Assembly (NCBI GenBank): GCA_030694835.1
Contig: JAUYUF010000130.1
Location: 1 to 21,572 of the forward strand
DNA: 21,572 nt
Reading direction: 5' to 3'
Source: Flavobacteriaceae bacterium
GTDB lineage: Bacteria; Bacteroidota; Bacteroidia; Flavobacteriales; Flavobacteriaceae
This document shows, one piece after another, positions 1-8,063 of this stretch. Within the stretch, counting starts at the first letter, position 1, and the number at the start of each line of letters is the position of its first letter. A model generated the notes under the pieces. It did not search any database. It was not told the DNA's origin and worked only from the letters and a program-made list of their open reading frames with translations. The translations under genes were made by a program, and so were the position numbers.

Positions 1-2439
1 TTTTTTAAATCCTTCTCCAAAACTATCTAAGTAATTATAAATAATTGGGTAGTCATTTTCTACATTAATACCGTTTTTTGTTAATAGAACATATAAATTT
101 GGAAAAATATAGTTATATCTGTTAATATCTCGACCTCTTAATAATGGTTTTATTATTTCTTTATTTTTTCCATCTAAATTTATGAATTCTTTTTTCTTTT
201 TTTCATCTATAATAAACGCGTTATTGTCACCAGTTGCTATGCCTAATCTAATTTTTGTATTATAATCTTCGAGTGTTTTGTTATTTCCTTTTATTTTATT
301 TCTTGTTTTTAAAACTTCGGGTTTGATTAAATTCCAAGATAACTCATCAAAATCAGTTTGTAAATATTCATAAGAATTTCTATTAATAAAATCATTAAAG
401 TCAATAACATTAAACTCACTATTTACTATTAATGCTTTTGTATTACTTTCTTTATTTTTAGAAAAAGTTAGAATAACCGTATTAACAGTAGCATCTGAAA
501 AAATTTGTGTGTTTTCGATATTAATTATTTGTTCAATATTTGATTCATTAATTACTAACTTTCTTAAAGGTTTTCCATATTCAGCTTTTAGAAATGAATT
601 TGATGTTATTAATGAGCTAATTCCATTAGAGTTAATTATATTCAGTGATAGTTCATAAAAGAAAATATACAAATCCCCAAAGGGACTGTATGAAATGAAT
701 TTGTTTTTCAGATAATCTTTGTTATCTATTCTATCGTGGCTTACATAAGGTGGATTCCCAATCACCACATCAAAACCACCTTTGGCAAATATTTGAGGAA
801 ACTCTTGCTGCCAGTTAAAAGCTTTATCACCTGCTACTGCTGGATCATCTATTAAAGAATTGCCACATTTTATATTGTTGTTTAAATCATTGAGTTTTCT
901 GTTGGGTTGTGCGGTTCTAAGCCATAAAGAGAGTTTGGCAATTTCAACACTTTCTTCATTAATATCTACCCCAAATAAGTTGTTTTCTAAAATACTCTTT
1001 TCTACATCACTCAAAACCATAGCGTCACCAAAGAGTTTGGCTTGTAATTCATCTATGTATTTGTGTTCCGTAATGAGGTAATCTAATGCTTGGTTTAAGA
1101 ACGCACCTGAACCACAAGCTGGATCACATATAGTGAGTTCTAAGAGCCAATTTCTGTAATCAGTTAGTTTTCCTAATAATTCTTGAGTAATCTTCTTCTG
1201 CCTTTTCTTATCAGTAGTATAATCATCTTCATTAAGTAGTAAGGCTACTTTTTTCTCTTCACACAGTTTGCCAATGGTATTATCTACTATGTATTTGGTG
1301 ATGTATTTAGGCGTGTAAAATACGCCATCTTTTTTACGCTTAGTTTTGGTTTTATCAACCTCTTGACCTTCTAATTGAGCTGTAATTTCATCTAACTCAT
1401 TTAAAGAGTTTTCAAAAATGTGACCTAAAATATTGACATCCACTTCACTGTCAAAATCATATTCAGAAAGTTTAAAAGCATGATTATATAGTAAATGATC
1501 ATCTATTTTAATATCATCTAAAATTTCATCAGGTTTAAAAAGTCCGCCATTATAAGCATACACATCATAGTTTTTGCCTTTAAAACCAGTGTTTAAATAA
1601 CCAAAGTATTTTTTAAAACGGTTGTATAATGGAATCGGTTCATCTAGTTCAGCTAATTGTTTCCATTGTTCTAATATTAATCTAACTGAGTTTGGAGGTA
1701 GTAACTGTCTGTCCTCTGCAAAGAATAAGAATAGAAATCTGTCAATTAACTTTTGTGATTTTTTAAATAGCAATAAAGCATCGTATTGAGGATTGAGTAC
1801 TACCAAACTTTGATGTAATTCTCTTTTAAACAAGGAGTAATCATTGTACAGTTTTTTAGTGATGACATCTTCTTGTCCTACACTTTCCTCTTTTAACTTT
1901 TTAGGAATATCCTTTGCAACATTTTCATAAGCTAAACACAAATAGAGGAGTTCAAATTCTTTTTCAGAAAGGTTAAACAAATTAAACTCTATATGTTCAA
2001 TAGCATTATCAATATAAAACCTCAGTTTCTCAAAATTGGAAGTGATGACATAACTACAGCCAGCTTGATTGTTTTTATAGCCAAATGCCTGAGTTTCTAT
2101 TTTGCCTAAATCGGTAGTATTGGTTCCTTTTAATTCTATTACCGCTTTTACATTTTCATTAATGACAATAGCACCATCCGCTTTCTTGCTGTCCTTTACA
2201 TTTTTATATTCGGTAGTAAGATTGAAGTTAGGGGTTGGATTTTTAGTATAACCCAATATGTTGACAAACAAATCGATTAGAAACTCACCTTGATATTGTT
2301 CTTCTTTACTATTTCTGATGTTTTCCTGTATTTCAGTATTGTGAAAAAAGCTCTTAAACAAACTCCATTGAGTTGCTAAAAGCTCTTTATTTTGTGATTG
2401 CAGGTATTTTGAAACAACGGTATTTTGAAATAATGACAT
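1..2439 (-). CDS. Type IIG restriction-modification enzyme (Eco57I-like N6-adenine methylase fused to nuclease), 3' end outside window
   Basis: The reading frame is open from an ATG at 2439 to base 1, giving 813 residues, and the C-terminus lies outside the window. The N-terminal part has a PD-(D/E)xK-like nuclease signature, D88 followed by E102-L-K104 in a predicted strand. The central part carries the amino-methyltransferase motif I DPACGSGAF (residues 439-447, SAM binding) and the catalytic motif NPPY (562-565). The remaining sequence would be the start of the target-recognition region. Nuclease, methylase and specificity in one chain is the Type IIG layout; the family usually exceeds 900 residues, so some 100-300 residues may be missing. 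It is the last gene seen in the minus-strand island and probably its defence cargo. The catalytic motifs are intact as far as visible. BREX PglX-type enzymes share the methylase core but generally lack this N-terminal nuclease. Confidence 0.9.
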   Translation of the reverse strand, partial: MSLFQNTVVSKYLQSQNKELLATQWSLFKSFFHNTEIQENIRNSKEEQYQGEFLIDLFVNILGYTKNPTPNFNLTTEYKNVKDSKKADGAIVINENVKAVIELKGTNTTDLGKIETQAFGYKNNQAGCSYVITSNFEKLRFYIDNAIEHIEFNLFNLSEKEFELLYLCLAYENVAKDIPKKLKEESVGQEDVITKKLYNDYSLFKRELHQSLVVLNPQYDALLLFKKSQKLIDRFLFLFFAEDRQLLPPNSVRLILEQWKQLAELDEPIPLYNRFKKYFGYLNTGFKGKNYDVYAYNGGLFKPDEILDDIKIDDHLLYNHAFKLSEYDFDSEVDVNILGHIFENSLNELDEITAQLEGQEVDKTKTKRKKDGVFYTPKYITKYIVDNTIGKLCEEKKVALLLNEDDYTTDKKRQKKITQELLGKLTDYRNWLLELTICDPACGSGAFLNQALDYLITEHKYIDELQAKLFGDAMVLSDVEKSILENNLFGVDINEESVEIAKLSLWLRTAQPNRKLNDLNNNIKCGNSLIDDPAVAGDKAFNWQQEFPQIFAKGGFDVVIGNPPYVSHDRIDNKDYLKNKFISYSPFGDLYIFFYELSLNIINSNGISSLITSNSFLKAEYGKPLRKLVINESNIEQIINIENTQIFSDATVNTVILTFSKNKESNTKALIVNSEFNVIDFNDFINRNSYEYLQTDFDELSWNLIKPEVLKTRNKIKGNNKTLEDYNTKIRLGIATGDNNAFIIDEKKKKEFINLDGKNKEIIKPLLRGRDINRYNYIFPNLYVLLTKNGINVENDYPIIYNYLDSFGEGFKK

Positions 2440-2440
2440 A

Positions 2441-2466
2441 GCTAAATTTTAACAACGCTAAATTTA
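2441..2466 (-). promoter_or_regulatory. Possible promoter and operator of the restriction-modification gene
   Basis: A TAnnTTTr-like -7 element (TAAATTTA, 2459-2466) lies 20 bp upstream of the ATG. The 9-mer gctaaattt occurs twice with a 16-bp period (2441-2449 and 2457-2465), the second copy overlapping the -7 element. A repressor site here is an inference. No obvious -33 element was found. Confidence 0.3.
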
Positions 2467-2514
2467 GGAATTTCTTTTTAGTAGGGGTAAAAAACTACTA
2501 CTATTTTTTTATAA

Positions 2515-2638
2515 ATACCATACTCTGGTTGTCCACACCCCAGCCCTTTGATTGCTTCGTGCCTCGCAATGACGGGAGAGGGTGCAGAACCTATGCTATT
2601 TTACTATTTATTTTTTCATACATACCATACTCTGGTTG
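2515..2638. repeat. Direct repeats flanking an inserted palindromic element
   Basis: A 17-bp sequence is exactly repeated at 2515-2531 and 2622-2638, and the similarity continues leftwards for about 14 more bases with three mismatches. On the minus strand the right copy encodes QPEYGM inside the 80-residue gene, while the left copy encodes QPEYGIYKK followed by a stop. The left copy therefore looks like an alternative, perhaps original, 3' end of that gene. The 90 bp between the copies contain a REP-like palindrome. Confidence 0.6.
2536..2584. repeat. REP-like palindromic interspersed element
   Basis: Nested inverted repeats fold this stretch: CACCC (2536-2540) with GGGTG (2580-2584), CCC (2544-2546) with GGG (2574-2576), and ATTGC (2551-2555) with GCAAT (2566-2570). 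The core, with CGAGGCACGAAGC on the minus strand, resembles a palindrome I recall as abundant between genes in many environmental bacteria including flavobacteria. It is much more GC-rich than its surroundings. Only one copy is present in the window. Confidence 0.5.
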
Positions 2639-2833
2639 CACTAAAAAATTGCCCAAACATGATTTTAGAAATGAACCGACTGTTCTTTCTGCCATATTGA
2701 ATGTTTTTGCTAGCTCAACAGCTTCTTTTCTGGTAAAGCGCGTAGGTAAGCTGTCAAAGAATAGTTTTTTGTTTTGCCCTGATTTGAAAGGATCTTGTTC
2801 TTTGTCTTCCTCTTTTGGTAGGTTTTCAAACAT
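2591..2833 (-). CDS. Small winged-helix-like protein resembling a primase C-terminal tail
   Basis: This 80-residue protein starts at ATG 2833. The first 25 residues are charged and look disordered. Residues about 30-70 (FTRKEAVELAKTFNMAERTV and following) form a helix-turn-helix/winged-helix pattern like the C-terminal tails of DUF3987/primase proteins on Bacteroidetes mobile elements, which often end in a G-x-Y-K motif. Here the gene ends QPEYGMYEKINSKIA, and a second copy of the last codons (QPEYGIYKK, stop) lies 107 bp downstream, so the present C-terminus may have been changed by an insertion. It lies between the primase-helicase and the restriction-modification gene. It could be a DNA-binding accessory protein or a remnant of a larger gene; no function is assigned. 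Confidence 0.6.
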   Translation of the reverse strand: MFENLPKEEDKEQDPFKSGQNKKLFFDSLPTRFTRKEAVELAKTFNMAERTVGSFLKSCLGNFLVQPEYGMYEKINSKIA

Positions 2834-2860
2834 AAGAATATTGTGTTTTTAAATAAGTTA

Positions 2861-3000
2861 GTATCAAGTATCAAGGTATCAAAATGTTAAGACAAATGAT
2901 GCTATGATACCTGATACTAAATGTTTGTTATTATTATTTATTGGTATCAAGTATCAAGGTATCAAAACCCCTATGTAAATGATACCTTGATACCTGATAC
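2861..3000. repeat. Two tandem hairpins built from TATCAAG-type heptamers
   Basis: Unit B has arms 2944-2964 and 2980-3000 (21 bp, one mismatch, 15-base loop). Unit A, 83 bp to the left, has the same left arm (2861-2881) and a shortened right arm (2905-2917). Each arm is itself two or three copies of a 7-8 base unit (tatcaag/tatcaagg). The right edge overlaps the stop codon of the primase-helicase. There is no U-tract, so a simple terminator is not supported. Iterated protein-binding sites or a mobile hairpin repeat are possible. Confidence 0.65.
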
Positions 3001-5072
3001 TAAAACGCAATATCATTGTCATCGTCTTCTTTTTCATTATTAAAATATATTTCCTGAGAAATGCCATTTTTTAATCTATAAACACCATTGAATTTTTCAA
3101 TAAGGTCGAATTTTACAAGATTAGCATGTGCTCTTTTGGCTGTTGGAATGCTTTTCCCTGTAATTTGACAAAATTGTTTTACAAAATTACCTGTTGAAAC
3201 TAATTTATCACGAAATATACTTTGTGCTATTTCTTCCAGTTCGTTATATTTTTCATCCTTATTATTTGTGACTGTTTGTGTTCCAAGTTCGTTTGTTGGG
3301 ATTAATTTACCTGTGTTAGTAAATAAAAATGTTTCTTCTGAAAAATTGAGCTCTAATGAGTTTTCTTTGTACAACTTAGGGCAATAATTTCCTTTAACTA
3401 CCGTAAAATATCTAATATTGCCTTCGCCTTCGGACAATACAATTGCTAAACGCACCTTTTGAACTAAACCCGCACCGCCTTGAATGTGTTCTTGTCCAGG
3501 TGCTACTCTATAAGCTGCCTTATTGATATGATGTACAAAAAGCACTAAACAATTGTGCGCTTTACCAATTTTATCAAAGGTTTTAACTGTGTTTCTCATT
3601 GCCATATTGTTGTTGCTGTCATTCCCTTGAAAAATGTCGCCAAAACTATCTATAACTACTAAATCGACTGGTTCTAAAGTTAATTGTTCATTAAGATTTT
3701 TGATTATATCTTCTTGGTTCATAGTATCGGCAAAAATGAAACGTAGATTTTCAACCGCTTGTTTTTCTAAACCATTGAATTGTTTGTTTACTAAAAATCG
3801 TGTTGCATCTTCGTTGTCTTCAGTTGCCACATAAATAGAGCGATTATGAACTGGATTAAGTTTAAAATCAAGAAAGGTTTTTTCGCCTAATGCTATTTGA
3901 ATGCACAATTGACGTGCAAATTGACTTTTGCCTGTATCGGGTTTGCCTGCTAAAACTGCTGAACCTTTTTGGGGAAAAATTGGTTGCATTAAATATTTTT
4001 GTTCCACTTCGCCTCTTGCCAGTAATTCTAATGCGTTAAATACCACTTTATCAACATTTAGTTCTACTGGTGCTGGAGTTTGAAGTGTAGTTTTAAGCAA
4101 ATCATTTAACCTTTCTAATGTTTCGCCATTTGCGAAATAATCGGAAATGTCTTTGCCTTTGTTTTGCAAGGTTGGTAAAACCAATCGATACAAACCATGT
4201 GCAACCGCTAGAATACTGGATTGTTTTAAACCAGTATCATCGTTATCATAAAGAACCACCATTTTATTAAAGCGAAGTTTTAATTCATCAACAATGCTTT
4301 TGGGCAAAGTTGCTGTTTCGCTATTGAGCGTAATAGCATTAAATCCTTTTGCATTTAAAGTCATTACATCTTTTTCACCACCAGTAATAATTAGTAATTC
4401 TCCTTTTTCTGGAAGTTGTTTCCAGCCAAAAATAAAACCTTGCTCTTTTGTGCCTAAATATTGGAATTTATACTTTTTCTCGTCTAATGGCTTGTATAAT
4501 TTTACCCAATTTGCATTTTCATAAGCAAAGATAAATTTAACGGAACTACTTTTAATAGTGTAAGGATTTCCTGTTTTACTGGTCGTGCTAAATTCTTCTA
4601 TGTTTACAACTTTAAACTTTTCAAGTGTTTCGGCGGTTATACCAAATTTTAGCCAAAAACTTAATTCAATTTCATTAAATGGTTTTTTCTTTACTTCATA
4701 TTCTGATTCTGAAACTATTTTTTTTATTGGACGAGTTAAGCTTGTTGAGGTTTTTTCTGAATCAAGCATTAATACAAAATCGGAATTGATTTTTTGTAAT
4801 GCTTCAGTAAAAGAAAGGTTAAAAAGTTTCATTACCAAATCAAAACAACTACCGTCGTCAGCTGTTGCAAAATCTTTGTATTTCCATTCGCCAGTTTTCA
4901 TTGCAGGAAAAATATTGAAAGATGGTGTTTCTTGCTTTTCAGCTTGAAAGGGATTGCTAATGTTTTTTGCTGCGGATAAATTGCCAAAATTATGATAAGG
5001 TTGTAAATAATGATTTAGAATATCATAAGTTGAGACTTTAGCCAAAATGTCTTCTTTGCTAATATTTACCAT
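3000..5072 (-). CDS. Primase-helicase: degenerate CHC2-like, TOPRIM and RecA-like ATPase domains
   Basis: The 690-residue protein has an N-terminal primase zinc-finger-like region (about 35-100) in which the usual CPFH is NPFQ (40-43); only C76 remains of the expected ligands. A TOPRIM domain follows, with GGEKD (E233) and DND (276-278). The RecA/RepA-like ATPase domain (about 350-560) has Walker A GKPDTGKS (376-383), Walker B LVVID (D475) and a paired-histidine motif (H514-H515). The C-terminal 80 residues look like a winged helix. Such proteins start replication or help excision of mobile elements; NBU1 of Bacteroides carries a primase needed for excision. The ATG at 5072 overlaps the stop of the upstream HTH gene by one base (TAATG), implying translational coupling. 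It may act on the heptamer hairpins at its 3' end, which is an inference. Confidence 0.85.
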   Translation of the reverse strand: MVNISKEDILAKVSTYDILNHYLQPYHNFGNLSAAKNISNPFQAEKQETPSFNIFPAMKTGEWKYKDFATADDGSCFDLVMKLFNLSFTEALQKINSDFVLMLDSEKTSTSLTRPIKKIVSESEYEVKKKPFNEIELSFWLKFGITAETLEKFKVVNIEEFSTTSKTGNPYTIKSSSVKFIFAYENANWVKLYKPLDEKKYKFQYLGTKEQGFIFGWKQLPEKGELLIITGGEKDVMTLNAKGFNAITLNSETATLPKSIVDELKLRFNKMVVLYDNDDTGLKQSSILAVAHGLYRLVLPTLQNKGKDISDYFANGETLERLNDLLKTTLQTPAPVELNVDKVVFNALELLARGEVEQKYLMQPIFPQKGSAVLAGKPDTGKSQFARQLCIQIALGEKTFLDFKLNPVHNRSIYVATEDNEDATRFLVNKQFNGLEKQAVENLRFIFADTMNQEDIIKNLNEQLTLEPVDLVVIDSFGDIFQGNDSNNNMAMRNTVKTFDKIGKAHNCLVLFVHHINKAAYRVAPGQEHIQGGAGLVQKVRLAIVLSEGEGNIRYFTVVKGNYCPKLYKENSLELNFSEETFLFTNTGKLIPTNELGTQTVTNNKDEKYNELEEIAQSIFRDKLVSTGNFVKQFCQITGKSIPTAKRAHANLVKFDLIEKFNGVYRLKNGISQEIYFNNEKEDDDNDIAF

Positions 5073-5356
5073 TATAATTCTTTTTTAGGATTGTAGTTTT
5101 CTTTTATTAGTTTTTGAATGTCAGCCAGCGTGTAATAGATTTTATTACCCAATTGTGAGTAGCCAATAAAACCCGTATCTCGCCACATTTGAGCAGTGCG
5201 TTTGCTGATGTTCATTATTTGCATAAACTCTTGATTGTCAAAGAATAAATCTGTGGAATTTAATTTGTTGCCGACTTTCATATAAGCTGCTATTAAAGCG
5301 ACCTGTTCGTCTAACCTTTTTAAGATTTTTTCTGCATTGTCATAGAAATTACTCAT
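5072..5356 (-). CDS. Excisionase-like helix-turn-helix protein, second of pair
   Basis: This is a 94-residue protein. The N-terminal half (1-40) is predicted helical. Residues about 42-88 form a MerR/excisionase-type winged HTH: a short helix with NISKRTAQMWRD, then a strand with GNKIYYTLADI and a final helix. Proteins of this 'helix-turn-helix domain' type sit beside integrases on Bacteroidetes integrative elements. In NBU1 and CTnDOT comparable small proteins take part in excision and in control of the transfer genes. The gene starts 3 bp after the previous HTH gene and its TAA overlaps the ATG of the primase-helicase, so the three are almost certainly one transcript. The precise role is inferred from position. 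Confidence 0.8.
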   Translation of the reverse strand: MSNFYDNAEKILKRLDEQVALIAAYMKVGNKLNSTDLFFDNQEFMQIMNISKRTAQMWRDTGFIGYSQLGNKIYYTLADIQKLIKENYNPKKEL

Positions 5357-5359
5357 AGC

Positions 5360-5647
5360 TTACTTTTTTAATAAGGTTAAACATTCCATTAACTCGCTTC
5401 TTTTGTAGTAACGGCGTGCGCCTATACCATAAGCTTTGACTTTTCCTTTATTTGTCCAAGCCCATAAGGTGCTGCTGTCAATTTTGAGGAATTGGCAAGT
5501 TTCTTCCCTGGTGAGCAATTCTTCTTGTTCGTTTTTGAATTGAAATTCTTTTTGTTGATTTTGAATTCCGTTTTTGATAGAAGTGTCTATCATTTCCTGA
5601 AGTTGATCTACTGATAAATTTTCGAGTAGAATAGAATTTTTTTGCAT
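5360..5647 (-). CDS. Excisionase-like helix-turn-helix protein, first of pair
   Basis: The protein has 95 residues. Residues 1-44 are polar and probably coiled or helical, rich in Q, E and K. Residues 45-90 form an excisionase-family HTH: LTREETCQFLKIDSSTLWAW followed by a wing with GARRYYKRSEL. It is not a close copy of the neighbouring HTH protein, but it shares the fold and the typical YYxxxEL/YYTLADI wing-to-helix signature. It starts the HTH-HTH-primase operon. An 8-bp inverted repeat lies directly upstream of its ATG and is a plausible operator. The likely role is a recombination directionality factor or a regulator of the island. Confidence 0.8.
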   Translation of the reverse strand: MQKNSILLENLSVDQLQEMIDTSIKNGIQNQQKEFQFKNEQEELLTREETCQFLKIDSSTLWAWTNKGKVKAYGIGARRYYKRSELMECLTLLKK

Positions 5648-5648
5648 A

Positions 5649-5676
5649 GACTTGTTGTTTTGATTATTAACAAGTC
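5649..5676 (-). promoter_or_regulatory. Inverted repeat upstream of the HTH-primase operon, candidate operator
   Basis: GACTTGTT (5649-5656) and AACAAGTC (5669-5676) form a perfect 8-bp inverted repeat with a 12-base spacer. A further AAGTCTA/TAGACTT pairing is nested around it. The left arm is one base from the start codon at 5647, so a bound protein would block transcription or translation initiation. Autoregulation by one of the HTH proteins is inferred. Confidence 0.45.
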
Positions 5677-5743
5677 AAAAGTCTATTTGAAGTTGTGTAT
5701 TCGATTGAATGGAATCGTGTGTTTTATGACACGGTTATTGTTC

Positions 5744-6763
5744 TTACTTTATTGCATTATAAATACTTTCCCTTAGTTCTATTTTGCCTAACTGACTCTT
5801 TGGTTTTATCCTACTGATATTGATATTAAATTCTAAAAGAAAATAAATAAATTGTGTCTGTTGATAATCATCAAAAATTAAGTTATCTCTTTTCATACGA
5901 TGAAAAACAAAGCTATAATTGGCAACATTTTCTTTTGAGCTGCCAAACTCACTTAATAAAGAATTAAATAAATTAAAAGCTTTTAAACTTGTGAAAATTC
6001 TTGGATATGGGTTTTCTATTATATCCGGTTCAACTTTTTCCTTTATTATTTGTTGGTTTTCATTTTGGTTCTCTTTTACTGAAGGTTTCATTAAATCTGA
6101 ATTAGAATTTTCGCGGGACTTTATGTTTTCTTCAAAAATAGATTTAAATAGCGTTGGATTATTTAAGATAATTTCCCATGCTTTGTAAAACTCACCGCCA
6201 CCAAACCCGCTTTTATAAAATAAATCGAATGTGGCAACTTCTATAAAATCAATATTATATTTTTTTTTTAAGAGTTCATTTTTTTCTAGATCCAAGAATG
6301 TAGAAAATGTAAAAGCCCCATTATCTATAAAAAAACCATAAACTTTTGTAAATACATTATAAGCCATTTGGTCATTTGAAGTTGTGAAAATTGATTTATG
6401 ATTTTTTACTTTTTCTTCAAATTCATAATATCCATTTTGAAATCCTTTTGCATATTCCTTCAAAAACGGAATGATTGTTTTTTTGTCTAATTGATTCCCG
6501 TTCTCATCAAAATAATTACCCTCCTTTAAGAAGTATTCAAAAATTTCATACTGCTTTTCCAAGCAAAAAAAATAGAAGTCTCCGTAATCAAAAAGAGCAT
6601 TAAAAGGAGGTAGTAATTTACCAAATTCTTTTACTAGTTCTCCTTTGTCATTTACAAAAGAGGTAAAACTTCTTTTATTACCGTGTCTAGACAATTCGTT
6701 GTAAATAATATCTGGAATGGCAGCAGTATTAATGCCATTCATTAAATGTTTTATTTTTTTCAC
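5744..6763 (-). CDS. Uncharacterised mobile-element protein beside the integrase
   Basis: This 339-residue protein matches no family I can name. It has no signal peptide or membrane segment and looks cytosolic. Residues 1-205 are rich in aromatics, including FYFF around residue 65. A polar, low-complexity linker (about 215-245, many N, E, Q, K) separates this part from a C-terminal domain (about 250-339) starting NPYPRIFTSLKAF and ending with a basic stretch (SRIKPKSQLGKIELRE) that could bind DNA. Similar two-part proteins sit between the integrase and the excisionase-like genes on Bacteroidetes elements; NBU1 has unassigned orfs in the same place. It is 45 bp downstream of the integrase in the same direction. 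Confidence 0.7.
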   Translation of the reverse strand: MKKIKHLMNGINTAAIPDIIYNELSRHGNKRSFTSFVNDKGELVKEFGKLLPPFNALFDYGDFYFFCLEKQYEIFEYFLKEGNYFDENGNQLDKKTIIPFLKEYAKGFQNGYYEFEEKVKNHKSIFTTSNDQMAYNVFTKVYGFFIDNGAFTFSTFLDLEKNELLKKKYNIDFIEVATFDLFYKSGFGGGEFYKAWEIILNNPTLFKSIFEENIKSRENSNSDLMKPSVKENQNENQQIIKEKVEPDIIENPYPRIFTSLKAFNLFNSLLSEFGSSKENVANYSFVFHRMKRDNLIFDDYQQTQFIYFLLEFNINISRIKPKSQLGKIELRESIYNAIK

Positions 6764-6808
6764 ATGATTTTTTTATCGCACTAATTTAAAACTTTAATTT
6801 ATTATATA

Positions 6809-8041
6809 TCAAAAGTAATTTGTTAATTCCATAGCAATATCCTTGTTACTCTTACCTATATAGGTTAAAAACATAGATTCTGTAGTATGACCAGTTATAT
6901 ACATTAAAAATGATGTTGGAATTTTACCATAATTATTAGTTGCAAAAGACCGTCTTCCTATGTGTGATGATACTAATTCCCATTTTTGATAATCTTTTTC
7001 AACTTTACATTTTAATTCGTGGTTAAATTTTACACCGTGAGTTGGTTCGGTTATATCAGCTTTTTTACAGACTTTTTTAATGTGTTCATTGTATTTTTGG
7101 TCTGATATTTTTCTTGGAAAATTACCTTCATATTTCTTCATTATTTCAATGATTTTAGAATGTATAGGTATTGTCATTATTTTATCGGTTTTAACTTGAG
7201 TAAATTCGATTAATGGTTTCATTAGTCCCGCTTTATTTTTCTCATATCTGATCATCGATTTATCAAAACGTAAAAAGTCAGAAACCCTTTGACCACAAAA
7301 GCAGCTTATTAATAGCCAATCACGCGCATTTACCAAACCATCTGTAAGTTTATCACTAGTTAAATTTTCTATACTTTCAATTTCACTTTCAGTCAAGTAT
7401 ATATTATCCACTTTATAATATTTAGCTTTAATACTGTCAAGCTGATGATGAGTTTCTACCCCATTAGATTTGGCGTGTCTGCAAAATGTTTTTATAAAAC
7501 GAATGTTTCTTGCTGTGGTGTTTGGGGCATAACCAACACTAATACAATATTTTTCAAAATCCATTTTGAATTTAGTATCAATATCTCGAATGTATAAAAT
7601 TGACTTTGTGTGTTCCTGGTAACGCTGCAACAAATGTTTAATGACATTACATTTAACAATGGTAGTATTTTTAACGTCACGCCTTTTGAACTCTATAAAC
7701 GTGTCTATGTAATCTACTAATTTATCTGGATGCTTTTTTTCTTGCTGAGGTGGGTTAACAAAATTTTTTAACCATTGGGCATCAACAATCTTAACTCCTT
7801 TGCTTCGGTTGTACTCTTTTAATAGATCATTTTTTAAGGTTGTTAAATCTGTGTCCAGGTTTGCAATATCAATATCTTTTAAAGCTTTCTTAGTTGGTCG
7901 CTGTTCTGCTTCATCCCAATTGCTTGGGTCAATATGATAATTTGTTTTAGCTTTGATGTCAAGAGTTCTGCCATCACGCAACCGAACATAAATCACTGCC
8001 GGATTTTTTTTGCTTTGAAGAAGTAGATAAATTGAAGCCAT
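6809..8041 (-). CDS. Tyrosine recombinase/integrase
   Basis: The 410-residue protein has an arm-type DNA-binding N-terminus (1-95), a SAM-like core-binding domain (about 105-205) and a catalytic domain (215-405). All catalytic residues can be placed: R252 (CGQRVSDF), K284 (QVKTDK), H360 and R363 (HIGRRSF), H385 (TGHTT) and the nucleophile Y394 (FLTYIG). The length is normal for Bacteroidetes conjugative/mobilizable transposon and phage integrases. It integrates or excises the element by strand exchange at att sites. Its 5' end faces the tRNA-like 3' fragment about 190 bp away, the usual arrangement for an integrase next to its attachment site. A -7-like element and direct repeats lie just upstream. 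Confidence 0.95.
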   Translation of the reverse strand: MASIYLLLQSKKNPAVIYVRLRDGRTLDIKAKTNYHIDPSNWDEAEQRPTKKALKDIDIANLDTDLTTLKNDLLKEYNRSKGVKIVDAQWLKNFVNPPQQEKKHPDKLVDYIDTFIEFKRRDVKNTTIVKCNVIKHLLQRYQEHTKSILYIRDIDTKFKMDFEKYCISVGYAPNTTARNIRFIKTFCRHAKSNGVETHHQLDSIKAKYYKVDNIYLTESEIESIENLTSDKLTDGLVNARDWLLISCFCGQRVSDFLRFDKSMIRYEKNKAGLMKPLIEFTQVKTDKIMTIPIHSKIIEIMKKYEGNFPRKISDQKYNEHIKKVCKKADITEPTHGVKFNHELKCKVEKDYQKWELVSSHIGRRSFATNNYGKIPTSFLMYITGHTTESMFLTYIGKSNKDIAMELTNYF

Positions 8042-8063
8042 AATTTTGCCTTTTTATATTACA

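Noticed and set aside
860..1081. Plus-strand 73-residue frame
   Set aside because: It is antisense to the methylase domain of the restriction-modification gene, whose frame is continuous here with motif I intact.
2529..2852. Plus-strand 107-residue frame
   Set aside because: It is antisense to the 80-residue gene and runs through the palindrome; its composition is not protein-like and the minus-strand frame has a recognisable HTH pattern.
2861..3000. CRISPR-like array
   Set aside because: Only two hairpin units are present, the arms are internally iterated and there are no equal-length unique spacers or cas genes.
5717..5734. CGTGT/ACACG inverted repeat after the 339-residue gene
   Set aside because: The stem is only 5 bp and has no U-tract, so it is too weak to call a terminator.
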